Positions 35,911 through 46,727 of a stretch of DNA of 64,000 nucleotides are shown here, one piece after another. The notes under the pieces are model-generated. The model was not told the DNA's origin, did no database searches, and worked only from the letters and a program-made list of their open reading frames with translations. The stretch comes from Caprimulgus europaeus. Taxonomy: Eukaryota > Chordata > Aves > Caprimulgiformes > Caprimulgidae. The translations under genes were made by a program, and so were the position numbers. Each line of letters opens with the position of its first letter. The stretch's first letter is position 1. The stretch covers positions 1,410,001 through 1,474,000 of the forward strand of contig OU015540.1 of the NCBI GenBank assembly GCA_907165065.1, in the 5' to 3' direction.

Positions 35911-35990
35911 GTAAGAAGGGTTTGCTCAGCCTGGTGCTGCAGAGGCAGCGCCTGAGCCGCAGGCAGCTGAGAGCCTTCTTCGTTGTGCAG
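35911..35990 (+). other. PKD1: Intron 8: 80-nt intron with a stable hairpin
   Basis: Ultra-short intron, GTAAGA to GTGCAG. GCTCAG (35,924-35,929) pairs with CTGAGC (35,952-35,957), and GTGCTGC (35,934-35,940) pairs with GCAGCGC (35,945-35,951) around an AGAG loop. AAGAAGG near the 5' end can pair with CCTTCTT near the 3' end. If retained, it would shift the frame and meet TGA at 35,953-35,955. Confidence 0.85.
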
Positions 35991-36117
35991 GTGATGGTGT
36001 TCCCTGAGCTGGCGTTCAGGCACGAGGGGTATTTGACTGCCCTGGAGTTTGTGACACAGGAACTGCATCAGCCCGTTCAAGTGAGGTTCCAGGTGCATAG
36101 ACCGATGGATGGAGAAG
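35991..36117 (+). CDS. PKD1: PKD1 exon 9: linker between lectin and LDL-A-like module
   Basis: 127 nt, the human size. It encodes 'VMVFPELAFRHEGYLTALEF' followed by 'GTQEL'-like 'VTQELHQPVQVRFQVHR', clearly aligned with the human segment. Acceptor TTGTGCAG, donor AAG|GTGAGG. It carries one base into exon 10 (G + AC, Asp). Confidence 0.94.
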
Positions 36118-37533
36118 GTGAGGCAGCTCCTCGACACTTCTGCTATTGTTAGAGCTGACACCGTCAGGGCCAGGTCAGACTTGAGTGTGTGTGGACTTCT
36201 TTTGTCCTCTCTGTCTTCAAAGCAGAGGCTTCACAGAATCCCAGAATTGCCTGGGTTGGAAAAGCCCTTTAAGCTCATCGAGTCCAACCATGAACCCAAC
36301 ACTGACCAGTCCCCACTGACCCATGTCCCTCAGCACTGTGTCTACACGACTCTTCAATCCCTCCCGGGATGGGGACTCCACCACTGCCCTGGGCAACCCC
36401 TTCCAATGCCTCAGAACCCTTTCAGCAAAGAAATTCTTCCTCACATCCCATCTCAACTGCCCTGGGCACAACTGGAGCCCATTTCCTCTTGTCCTGTCCC
36501 TTGGTCCTTGGTTGAACAGACCCACCCCCACCTCTCTGCACCCTCCTTTCAGGGACTTGGACAGAGCCAGAAGGTCTCCCCTCAGCCTCCTTTTCTCCAG
36601 GCTCAGCACCCCCAGTTCCCTCAGCCGGGAACTCAGCACACTTGTGCTCCAGACCCTTCCCCAGCTCCGCTGCCCTTCTCTGGACACGCTCCAGCACCTC
36701 CAGGTCCTGCTTGGAGTGAGGGGCCCAACACTGAACCCAGCACTCGAGGTGTTGAAGCCTTAGAGGCTCAGAGATTTGGTTCTATTTCTTGAGGAGACTA
36801 AAGTGCAAAATCTGCAGGTATGGTTGGACCCTGGAGTGGTTGTCCTGGAGAAATTAATAGAGGGAGAAACCCATCCCCATGCATGAAGAAAATGTGAGTG
36901 TCAGGAACATGCATAGAAGTGAATTAATCTAGGCTATACTTTCATGCTTTGGGAAGCCATGACATGTCAAATGGGAATGTGTTCTGGTCCATCTGGCCCC
37001 ACAGGTTAACAAGGAAGAACGTTTTCCCCAGCCCGTTTCCTCCTGCTGGATGAGATAATCTGTTGAGCCTTCCACTGCTCGTACAGCAGCTCAGAGTCAC
37101 AGTTCTGGCAGCAGTGATTTTGCAGCAGAGTGTTTGCTGTGGCCATGGGCTTGGCTGGTTACACAAGGATATTTTTTGACACTGGAAAGCCGATCCTTTG
37201 ACGTGGAAACATTAACTTCAGAGAAGTTGCTTAATGTGTTTGCGATGTCAAAGCCAGCTCGGCTTTTGCTTGGAGTCGCTTTCACTTGAACTTAGGTCTC
37301 TTTTAGATTGCAAGTGGATGCATTCTCACTGGGGAAGACACTGACTGTGTTTTTAATGACCCTTGTGCCTGTATGAAGTTTTAGGACACTTGTCTTACAT
37401 AGTGCCAGGACATGTTGCAGTTGCAGCTTTTACTGAGTGGAGAAAAATGGTGAATTTGGAGCGAAGGAGAAGTGCACTACAAGTGTTACTTGTTCAGAAT
37501 GATGATCTTTGCTTTCTCTTTCATTTCTCCCAG
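36118..37533 (+). other. PKD1: Intron 9
   Basis: 1,416 bp. A 525-bp antisense CR1 (36,231-36,755) occupies its first half. The rest shows nothing distinctive. Confidence 0.85.
36231..36755 (-). mobile_element. CR1 LINE, large 3' part, young copy
   Basis: Antisense CR1 starting with CACAGAATCCCAGAATTGCC and reaching back into ORF2 ('CACGCTCCAGCACCTCCAGG' in reverse). The ORF2 C-terminal frame is partly open on the minus strand. It is nearly identical over about 500 bp to the sense copy at 58,103-58,606. Confidence 0.95.
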
Positions 37534-37811
37534 ACTACCAGGAGGGAAAAAATGCTACAGAACCATTCCACACTGCTCAGGATGACGGGAACTGGACTCT
37601 GCTTGATTGTCCTCCTGGTTTCCAGTGGTGTCATTTGACTAATTTGTGCTCATCACTAAACGACTGCTGCAACACCACCGAGTGTGCCAACAGTTCTCTT
37701 GCCAGCAGCCCTGCCCCCATTTCCCCTCAGCACAATGAAAGCCAGCTCAGCTATGAACTCGTCGAGGAATTTCTCCTTACAATACCAGCTGGCCCTTCCT
37801 CCCAGTATCTG
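37534..37811 (+). CDS. PKD1: PKD1 exon 10: LDL-A-like module and start of second PKD region
   Basis: 278 nt (human 248, so ten residues longer). It encodes a cysteine cluster 'LDCPPGFQWCHLTNLCSSLN' then 'DCCNTTEC', in the place of the human LDL-A module. The acidic calcium cage of a true LDL-A repeat (D-x-S-D-E) is absent and the spacing is atypical. Two N-x-T/S sites lie within or beside it. The exon then has a Ser/Pro-rich stretch and 'EEFLLTIPAGPSSQYL', aligned with the human 'EFLFSVPAGPPAQYS'. Acceptor TCTCCCAG, donor CTG|GTCAGT. The length excess is in the linkers. Confidence 0.92.
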
Positions 37812-38303
37812 GTCAGTGTTTATGAGCTGCTGTAACCAGTGAGTAGGTGTGGCAGCTTTCTCTCGAGTGCTTTGGGTAAATAAAGAATTGTTCCCAGTTT
37901 GCAGATGGAGATACTGAACTCCATTCAAATGAAGGGACTTGCCCAGTGCCACATGTCCCACCACTGTCCCCTCTTTCCCACCCTGAGCCCTGGGCTCCCT
38001 GCAGTGACCTGCTGCCGTAGCAGGGTTGGTCAGAGGGCTGCGCAGATTTCCCGGGCTGTTGCTGTTCACAGTGGAGATGACAGAGCATAAAGCTGACTCT
38101 GTGTTGGCGTGTCTGGTTCCACGTGGCCGAGGAGAGCAGAGTGGTGACAGTGGTGACATGTCTCCCCATGCTGCCTTTGGGTCTGCGGCTTTTCTGCTGG
38201 TGTCCACTTGGCAGCAAATCCAGCTGCCTTGTCCAGGCAAGAGCTGGGTGCTGAGTGTTCCTCACTTCAGACATCAATCAAAAAATGTCTCCTCTCTCTG
38301 CAG
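37812..38303 (+). other. PKD1: Intron 10
   Basis: 492 bp, no repeat recognised. It ends in CTCTCTCTGCAG. Confidence 0.85.
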
Positions 38304-39050
38304 GTCACGTTCAGAGAAGAAAGTATTTTTGTCAGAGCTGAGGATATCTTCAGTGTCCAGCACAGTGTAGACTCGGGCTCCGTCCTGCAGTGCCAGCCAA
38401 GCACCACGTCCCCTTACAGAACCAACGTCCTAAGCACAAACTCTTCAGGGTGGGCCCTTGGCCTGTCCAACGGCTCCATCGATGCCACCTGGATGAACAA
38501 CACCGTGTGCTCTCTCCGGGTTCACTATGCTGAGGAGCAGCTGGTCCCGGTGATCAGCCCCAACGCTGGGCTGGAGCATCCAGGTCTCTACACGGTCAGA
38601 GCCAGCGTGGACAACGGGATCTTCAGCACCAACCTGTCGTGCAGTTTCTGGGTGACTTCCTGGGTGTCAGGCTTGCGTGTCATCCACCCCGCTCCTCAAG
38701 GCAGCAGGGTCTACCTGCCGTCCAACCACACCACCCTGGTGGTCAAGCTCTCCTCAGGGGTGAACGCGACAGCTCGCTGGCTGGGGGACAACCACACCTT
38801 CCCCTTCGAGGGCTCCTGCCCGGCGGCTCTGGAACGGCTGGTGGCAGACTGTGCCAGGGAGACCAACGACACCTGGTTTGCTGTGGTCAGCCTGGGTGGC
38901 CTCAGGGAGGGGCTGAGCACCCACGTCCTGGTTGCGGAGAACGCCGTGAGCTCCCAGAACATCACCATCGCAGTGAAGGTGGAGGAGCCCATCCGCGGGC
39001 TGCGGGCCACCCCTGACCCCGAGAGCAGAGTCCTGCTAAATACACGAGTG
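38304..39050 (+). CDS. PKD1: PKD1 exon 11: PKD repeats (2 and part of 3)
   Basis: 747 nt (human 756). It opens with 'VTFREESIFVRAEDIFSVQH' and contains 'GLEHPGLYTVRASVDNGIFS', 'NLSCSFWV', 'GLRVIHPAPQGSRVYLPSNH' and 'EEPIRGLRATPDPESRVLL', all aligned with human exon 11. It is an Ig-like region with degenerate PKD cores and many N-glycosylation sequons (for example NGS, NNT, NLS, NHT, NAT, NDT, NIT). The acceptor CTCTGCAG and donor GTG|GTGAGT keep phase 0. Confidence 0.94.
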
Positions 39051-40123
39051 GTGAGTGGCTACTGCTGCTTTTAACTGATCAGGAGCTTTTTTAGCCTGTA
39101 CCTCCAAGGGTGTGGGTCTAGTTCACGAGGAGGGCTGGGGCTTGGCTCCACACCGGTCAGGGGCAGCACTGCTTGCAGCTACGCGCTGGCTCCAGGCTGT
39201 GCCAACAGCGCTTCTGCAGACACGGGCGTGTGGCAGGAGCACCGGTGCTCTCCAGCAGGAAGGCAGCTCAGCTGTACATTCACTTTAACTTCCTCCAAGG
39301 TAAGGCAGAACCTCCTGTGAGGGGAATATTGGCTTTCCAGTTCCACAGAAAACCATGTGAAAGGCCAGTGTTTATCTTCTTTTGACTTGCCAAGGTAGCT
39401 GTTCCTTTAGGCGTTAGCAAATCCTCAGTTCAGCTGGCTGAAGCTATAAAAATGCTTCATCCATCCATCCAAGTCTTGGAATTACTCTGGTGTTTGCAGT
39501 CTTTTTTGTTCTGCAACCCTCTGTCCCCAGAGCTACAGCCGAGCCCTTGGAACCTGTTCAGTAGCTGCCCACGGTACCTGTGAAACGCTCTGCTCGGTCT
39601 CTGGCTGCTTCTGGCAGAACCCTGTGCCTGCAATGCCTCTTGGTCTCGCCCTTCCTGGCTGCCTGGTGTGCTCAGGAGGCACTGGCGCGGGGAGGAGGGC
39701 GCTTACCTGTCCAGTGCAGGTCAATCATTTTAGCCTTTGGGTCAGCACCATGCATGGATGAGGGTCAGAGACTCAGCGTGCAGGTGTAGCTACAGCTGAG
39801 TTGTTTCTGCAGAGATGCAGGGGAGTTTTTTAGCCAGCAAGGAGAGCTGATGACAGGAGCAGAGCACTGGGGTGCAGGAGCAGGCGGCATGGGTTCTGCT
39901 CCCAGCTCTGCTGTTGGCTTATGGAGACAGGGTTGGCATTTCTCTATCAGCAACAAAGCCACAGATGATCTTGCACCTCTGTGTCATGCTCTGAGGCTGC
40001 TGTCTTACAGGTTGTGATGCCTCCCAGCCTGGCTCTGCTCCCTCTCCAGTTCAGCTGGAGGTCTGGGAAGTGCTGTGCGTGCTTTTCTCCTGCGCTAGTG
40101 TAAAATGTCCTCATGCCTTTCAG
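39051..40123 (+). other. PKD1: Intron 11
   Basis: 1,073 bp, no repeat or other feature recognised. Confidence 0.85.
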
Positions 40124-40255
40124 AGCTACGTCCCTGTGATGGAAGCTGGGTCAGATGTGACTTTCCGATGGACAGTAGATGATAAGCCATCTTTCACTTT
40201 TTACAATGTTGTCTTCAACGTTATCTACCAAAGCCCAGCTGTGTACAAGCTTTCG
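40124..40255 (+). CDS. PKD1: PKD1 exon 12: PKD repeat 3 segment
   Basis: 132 nt, the human size. It encodes 'YVPVMEAGSDVTFRWTVDDK' and 'FYNVVFNVIYQSPAVYKLS', nearly the human sequence. Acceptor CCTTTCAG, donor TCG|GTAAGC, both at codon boundaries. Confidence 0.96.
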
Positions 40256-41907
40256 GTAAGCCACGGCCTTTCCCATGGTACCATTCCAGTCCTGGGTCTC
40301 CATCTCATCCCACGAACTAAGCAGGAAAAGCAGCAGGGAGAGGAGAAGGCAGAGTTGAGTTGAGGTTTTCACTGTGCTCCTAACAAGCTCCTCTGCTGTT
40401 TCTCACTGAGCTGCTCTTGCAAGTGCAAGCAGTAAGTTTATTCCTATTCTTCCCTTACAGCTGACTTCACTGTCTTCCTCGTCTTCACTTTCTCCTCTTT
40501 TCTCCATGTTCTCCTTTCTGTTCATGGAGTGTCTGTCCTTACTCCTCCCCGGCAGGAATGAGGCAGGGAGCCCCACCGCAAGGTGCTGGCCACTGCTTTG
40601 GCAGGCAGGAGCTGTGGATTCAGAACCAGGCAGAGGCAGGATGCAAATGCAAGACTTTGATAGGCAAGACAGAGCTTCTGCCACAAGCTCTTCTGGTCTT
40701 CTCTGTCTGCTGGTGCAGACGGCAACGCTGGGTTTTGTCATGACCCCAGAAGAGCAGAGTCTGGGCAGAGGGAGGGATCTGTTGTGGAGTAAGAGTTTAT
40801 CTCTGGCCAGAACGTTTCTGTACCATGCCCTGTAGTGCCTTGCAGAGTCATGGTCTGGCTCCAAGCTGCTTGAGGGTTTGCAGGGTAACTGCTGGCTTCC
40901 TGAAGAGACACCAGCCCTAGCTCCAAGGGCACGCTAGCACTAATCTGCTTGGTGCAGCACCATGCTGAGTAGCACTAATTGGCTGGGTGAAGCACTGTGC
41001 TGAGTAGCACTAATTGGCTGGGTGAAGCACTGTGCTGACAAGCCTGGGTTGCTTTCACTGACAGAGCTGACAAGGTGGCATTAGGCTGGGGTCCACTGGG
41101 TTCAGTGTAACAGAGCCACAGAAGCCTGGACACAAACTTCTTCTATCCATTGGGGTGGGAGGTTATTCAACCAGGTTTGAAGGATCCCTTCTGTCAGCAG
41201 CTCAGCTCTCCTGCAGGTGAGGAGGTGGCAAGATGCTTCATCATTAGGTGCCATGTCAGTGTTACCTGCCTAGATAATCTTGAGGATCCCGCTCCTGTCA
41301 TGTCCCTTCAGTCTCTTGCCCATCCGTTCTCCCTTTCCCTCCTCTGCCCACCTTTGCTCTCCCTCTTGGTGCCCGCTACACCCAGGATGCTGGAGCTGCA
41401 CTTGGCGTGCTTGGTTTTAGGGGTCTCTCCCATCTCCACTGCCTCTGCTTGGAGCCACTCATCTGCCAGTGTCCTAAGGAAACTGGGTGGCTGTTGCCCC
41501 CTTGGTGGCAGCAAGTGCCTGTGCTCAGCAGCTGGAGACAGTGTGCGGGGCACCTCGGAGCAGGCAAAAGGGTAACTGCAAGTTCAGAGCCAGAAGAGTC
41601 TCGGGATGAGAAGCTTGTCCTCTTGCTGTAGAACCAGCCCTTCTTTGGACTGACTTTAGTGGTGGAGATGTGGTGGTTCCAGCAAGAGGTGGCTTTTCCA
41701 GGTAGGTGGCCTTCCAGTCTGTGCTGCTTTCCAGTGCCCACTCAGGCTACTGCCCCTGCCACCCTGTCCTACAGGCTGCTCTTCTCTGACCTAACCTGCT
41801 CACCTGCCTGGGGGGAACCTCTTTGGTACGGGGAAGCCCCACTCTCAGGAGAGAGCAGCCCAGCAAGGTGATCCCAAACTCATTCTTTGTCCCACTGTCC
41901 TCCCCAG
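40256..41907 (+). other. PKD1: Intron 12
   Basis: 1,652 bp. It contains a 35-bp tandem repeat of about three copies (40,934-41,038). The rest shows nothing recognised. Confidence 0.85.
40934..41038. repeat. 35-bp tandem repeat, about 3 copies
   Basis: Units of the form AGTAGCACTAATTGGCTGGG followed by TGAAGCACTGTGCTG. Copies 2 and 3 are almost identical and the first is more diverged. Recent local duplication. Confidence 0.9.
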
Positions 41908-42083
41908 CTCACTGCCTCCAACCACGTCAGTAACTTCACGGTCAATTACAACGTCACGGTGGAGACGATGAACAAGATGAAGAACCTGACGGTGTTTGGT
42001 GTCCTGCCCGTGCTCCCTCAGAACAGCACCGTGGAGCTTGCAGCACGAGTTCGGGTTGATTCAGCCGTGGATGCCATGTTCCT
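41908..42083 (+). CDS. PKD1: PKD1 exon 13: PKD repeat 3/4 segment
   Basis: 176 nt, the human size. It encodes 'LTASNHVSNFTVNYNVTVET', then 'VLPVLPQNSTVELAARVRVD', aligned with human. Acceptor TCCCCAG, donor CT|GTGAGT. The split Leu codon is completed by exon 14. Confidence 0.96.
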
Positions 42084-42534
42084 GTGAGTCCTTGGCAACG
42101 TGCCTGAACTTAGGATCTTCCTCTGCCTCTCTGCCTGTCCTTACCAGTCTTGCCTGCACTATTTCTCCTCCCAGGGCCAGAGTCTGTCACATGGCCCATT
42201 TCTGTGCTGCTGTCCAGTTAATTTGAAACTCCTGCAAGTGTGGGTCAGTCCCACTGGCTGGGAGCTGGAGTCCAGGCTGGAATACTTCTCCTTTCAAGGG
42301 TTGCAATGTTGCTTTAGTGGGTTCCTCCTCTTTGTACCGGTGCTGTACTCCTCTCACAGCAGCTGTTCTGCAGCGCTGGGCACAGCTTTGATACTTGGCA
42401 TTATGCTTCCTATGGTTTTTACTGCAAACCCCAGCCCTGAGCCTGAAAACCAGCCCCAGGCCAGGCCAGGCTTCTTCTGGCATTTCCACAGGTCTCCTGT
42501 TGTGCAGTGTAACGTGGTTTGCATGTTTCTCCAG
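42084..42534 (+). other. PKD1: Intron 13
   Basis: 451 bp, no repeat recognised. It ends in TTTCTCCAG. Confidence 0.85.
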
Positions 42535-42668
42535 GTGGGATTTTGGAGATGGTGGCCAGGAGACCTACCTGTTCAAACCTCCCTACAACAAGTCTTTCCT
42601 TGTTCCTGATCCCAGTGTCCATGAGGTTGTGATCGAGCACAACGTTTCACACGTCTATCAAGACCCAG
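42535..42668 (+). CDS. PKD1: PKD1 exon 14: PKD repeat 4 core
   Basis: 134 nt, the human size. It opens with the PKD core motif 'WDFGDGG' and continues 'FKPPYNKSFLVPDPSVHEVV' and 'EHNVSHVYQDPG', aligned with human exon 14. Acceptor CTCCAG, donor CAG|GTACGC. Confidence 0.96.
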
Positions 42669-43104
42669 GTACGCTCTGGGTGGTTCTCTGGGGAAGAAGG
42701 GGCTCAGGCTTTTTTGTTGCCTGGGGCTTACAAAGCATCTTCTAATAAAAAATGGCTTAAAAGTCATAGAATCTTAGAATTATCAAATGCTGTGAGTTGG
42801 GAGGGACCCACAAGGATCATCAAGTCCAACTCCTGTCCCTGCACAGGACAACCCCGAGATTCAGACCATGTTTCTCTCTATCTGTCATAACTGGTTTCTT
42901 GCTGTTTGGTCCTCACACGCATGGCCTGGCTCTAATTCCTGCTTGTCCTGGACTAGAGGAGGGAAGCCCAGGGTGTGCACAGTGCAGGAGCAGAGAACCT
43001 CCCTGCAGCCCCCCGTCACGCTGCCCACGCTGCTGCAGCGCTGAGGAAGCCCTTGCAGAAGCATGTCCTCATGACTGGTCTTTTTCTGCTCTCTTCCAAT
43101 GCAG
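42669..43104 (+). other. PKD1: Intron 14
   Basis: 436 bp. It holds a small antisense CR1 tail (42,763-42,865). The last 130 bp are open in the exon 15 frame by chance, so a naive start at 42,975 would include intron. Confidence 0.85.
42763..42865 (-). mobile_element. CR1 LINE 3' tail fragment
   Basis: Antisense CR1 of a different subfamily: GTCATAGAATCTTAGAATTA, 'GAGTTGGGAGGGACCCACAA', 'GGATCATCAAGTCCAACTCC' and 'CTGCACAGGACAACCCCG'. Confidence 0.88.
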
Positions 43105-46100
43105 GAGAATATGCCCTGGTGGTTGTCGTGTCAAACCAGTTTGAGAACCTCACCCACTTGACCCCAGTTCACATCCACAGTTATCTGATTGATGTGAAGT
43201 TGGAAGTAGAGGAGGATGTTTTAGTTGTGAGCCGTCCGGTCACCTTCAGAGCCAATCCATTGCCGTCTCCATACGGCGTTGGGTACACCTGGGACTTTGG
43301 GGACGGGTCCTCGCTGTTCACAGAGGGCCAGTCCACAGTGACCTACAGCTACTCCAGGAGAGGGGTGTACAACGTCACCGTGACGGCCAACAATACCATA
43401 AGCAGCGTGGAGACAGTTGAGTGCTACCAAGTGTTTGAAGAGATAACTGGGCTCCGTGTTTCTGCGGACGAGGCGGCAGAGCTGGGAGCGTCTGTGACCC
43501 TCAATGCTTCGGTGCAGACAGGGGACAGTGTCACCTGGATATTCGATATGGGCGACGGGACGGTGCTGAGGAGTCCGGTGCCAGTGGTAGAACACGTGTA
43601 CATAAAGGACATCAACTGCACTGTGAACGTGACAGCTGTGAACCCTGTGAGCTCTGTGTCCCAGACTGTGCCTGTTCGGGTATTTGTCCTGGAAGTGCTC
43701 AAGATAGAGCCTGCTTCTTGCATCCTTGAGCACCCCGATGTGCAGCTCACGGCGTACGTGACGGGGGATCCTGACGAGTACGTCTTTGATTGGACTTTTG
43801 GAGATGGCTCATCCAACGTCACAATAAGTGGGGACCCTGTGGTGATGCACAACTTCACCCGCAGTGGGACGTTCCCCCTCTCCCTGACTCTCTCCAGCAG
43901 GTTTAACAAGGCTCACTATTTCACCAGCGTCTGTGTGGAGCCAGAGATAGTCAATGTCACCCTTCTCCCGTCCAAGCGCTTTGTGAGGCTGGGTGAAGAG
44001 GTCAGCTTCCAGGTCAGCGCCGTGCCGCTCTACCAGTACCGCTACCGCTGGGATTTCGGGAACAACGAGTCCACGAGATCGAGTGGGACCGAAGTGACCT
44101 ACACCTACAAGAACACAGGGGTCTTCCTGGTCACGGTGACCGTCTCCAACAATGTCTCTTTCAACAATGACACAGCCTTTGTGGAAGTCCAGGAACCAGT
44201 TGGGGTAGCAAAGATCGAATATAACGGGACAAGTGTTTTGGAGCTGAACCAGCTCTATCTGTTCTCTGCCAGCATGAATGGAACCAAAGTGAGCTACTGT
44301 TGGGACTTTGGAGATGGCACTACCCAGCCTGGGCAGGTGGCTACCCACTCCTACAACAGCACGGGCCACTACACCATCAGTGTGACGGGCCGGAACGATG
44401 TCAGCTTTAATGAGACCGTCATCGACGTCGCAGTGAAACGCCGGCTCCAGGGGCTTACCATCAATGCCAGCAGGACAGTGGTGCCATTGAATGGGTCAGT
44501 GAGTTTTGTAGCCACCCTTCTGGCTGGCAGTGCCACCCGCTACTCGTGGATCCTGTGTGACCGCTGCACCCCTATCCAAGGCTCCTCCACCATTTCCTAC
44601 ACTTTCCGGTCTGTGGGCACTTTCAACGTCATTGTCACAGCAGAGAACAAGATCAGCTCGTTGCAGGACAGCATCTACATCTACGTCCTGGAGCAGATTG
44701 AGGGCCTGCAGGTGGCTAGCAGTGACCTGGTGGAAGACATCTATTTCCCAACTAACAAAACCCTGCATTTGCAGGCAGTGGTGAGAGAGGGAACAAACAT
44801 CTCTTACAGCTGGATAGTCCAGAGGGATGGCAATGCTGTGCAGACCTTCACTGGGAAAACCTTCTCCTTGAGCATCCTGGAAGCTGGAAACTACACTGTG
44901 TATCTGAAAGCCACGAATATGCTGGGATGTGCAACTGCTAACAGGACGCTGGAGTTCATTGAAAGCATTGGTCTTTTAAAGCCTCATGCCTTCCCCAACC
45001 CCGTTGCTGTTAATGCCTCTGTTAACATAAGTGCCACCATCACCAGTGGCACTGGCATCACCTACGTTTGGTACCTGGAGGATGGCTTCTGTCCTGTTAC
45101 CTCTGAACCCTTTATTACACACTCCTTCCAAAGCCCTGGAGTGACAGAGGTCATCGTGGGAGCAGAAAACAAGCTGGACTCAACCAACGCAACGATTTCC
45201 ATCTACGTAGAGGAGGTCATAGAGGGGCTGAGTATAGGGACTGCAGAGCTGGACTGTAGGTATGTCTCATCAGGCTCCACGGTGGTCTTTGAGGGGGAGC
45301 TGCAGAAAGGGACTGAAGTGACGTGGGTTTGGGAGGTGCCAAATGGCACGCTGACTGGCCAGTCCGTGGCAGTCATGTTCCCCACTGCAGGGTTTTACAC
45401 AGTCTATCTGAATGCATCGAATGACATCAGCTGGGCCCTGGCCAGCAGGAACATCTCGGTGCTGGACAGGATTCAAGGGCTGGAAGTTCTTGCCAGCAAG
45501 AAGGTGGTGGAACCAGGAGAACAGGTCACCTTTGTGATCAGGATGTTGTCAGGTACCTCTGTGAGTTACTTGGTGAGCATAAGTGGGGACTACTCTGTGG
45601 TGCTCAACGGGTCCAGGTACACACACGAGTTCACCAAGAGCGGTGACTACTTGGTGACCGTCACAGTGCAGAACCAGATCAGCATCGCACATGCCCAGGT
45701 GCTCATCTCTGTCCTGGAGGCCATTCGTGGTGTCAGGCTCCTGAACTGCTGTGAGAAAGGCATACCCACGGGCGTGGAGAAGACCTTCAGCGCCCAGGTG
45801 GGAAGTGGCTCCCGCGTGTCGTTCTCCTGGCAGTTCTCCCTGTTGAAAGAGCAAGGTCGATCCGTGGTCACTGCGGCAGGGGACAGCGTTTCCTACGCTC
45901 CAGAAGCTGCAGGGCTGCTCGAGATTCACCTCATTGCCTTCAATGACTTGGGGGGTATCAATATCACCAGAACCATCCAGGTCCAAGACCCGATTGTCCA
46001 GGTCTCCCTCAGTGCCTCCAATGCCTTTGTCAACAGGACAGCCCTGTTTGAAGCAGCAGTGGTGCCCAGCAGCAGGAGTGTTGAGTTCCTGTGGACCTTT

Positions 46101-46727
46101 GGGGATGGCTCTGTCACTCAAATCACCAGGGTTGCAGTAGCCAACTATTCTTACCTGAGCCCTGGGGATTACCTGGTGGAGGTGAATGCCACCAATCTCA
46201 TCAGCTTCTTCATAGCCCACCTCACTGTCACTGTCAAGGTGCTGGAGTGTGAGGAGCCAGAGGTGGAGTTAGCCTTGCCTCCTCAAGTAGTCATGAAGCG
46301 CTCGCAGAGGAACTACCTAGAGGCGCAGATTGACCTCCGGGGATGCATCAAGTACCAGACAGAGCACCTCTGGGAGATCTACCGAGCTCCCAGCTGCATG
46401 ACCCTGGATGCCTCCAGCAGGATCCGTCTGCCAAACGTTGATGTGAACAGGCCCCAGTTAGTGATACCGAAGCTTGCCCTGGAAGTTGGGAACTATTGCT
46501 TCATCTTTATTGTCTCCTTTGGAGACACCCCGCTGTCCAAAAGCATCTTTGCCAATGTTACTGTGATACCAAGTAAGCTGGTGCCAATCATTGATGGGGG
46601 GTCATACCGTGTATGGTCCAACACTCAGGACTTGATCTTGGATGGGGAGAAATCCTATGACCCGAACTTGGATGATGGTGAACAGACTCCGCTGTTGTAC
46701 GACTGGTCTTGTACCTTCTCCTCCAAG
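43105..46727 (+). CDS. PKD1: PKD1 exon 15: giant exon with most of the PKD repeat array and start of REJ
   Basis: 3,623 nt (human 3,620), one uninterrupted frame of about 1,207 residues. It carries a dozen tandem PKD (Ig-like) repeats of about 85 residues; clear core motifs include WDFGDG (43,290-43,307), FDMGDG near 43,542, WTFGDG near 43,795, WDFGNN near 44,050, WDFGDG near 44,300 and WTFGDG near 46,095, with degenerate cores between. The last part ('MKRSQRNYLEAQIDLRGC', 'SFGDTPLSKSIFANVTVIPS', 'YRVWSNTQDLILDGEKSYDP') begins the REJ region and is strongly conserved with human. The array acts as an extensible, force-bearing and adhesive rod outside the cell. Very many N-x-S/T sites. Acceptor AATGCAG, donor AAG|GTAAGG. 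No frameshift or stop. Confidence 0.97.

Noticed and set aside
36217..36792. Long frames in intron 9, and their counterparts near 57,824-58,654 in intron 21
   Set aside because: They are the CR1 ORF2 C-terminus and its reverse strand.
42975..43104. In-frame extension upstream of exon 15 that would make a 1,277-codon single-exon gene
   Set aside because: The true exon starts at 43,105 after an AATGCAG acceptor; the upstream 130 nt do not match polycystin-1 and belong to intron 14. Likewise the frame past 46,727 is intron.
43221..46220. Antisense open frames of 160-220 codons under exon 15
   Set aside because: Shadows of a highly constrained GC-rich sense exon; no family resemblance.
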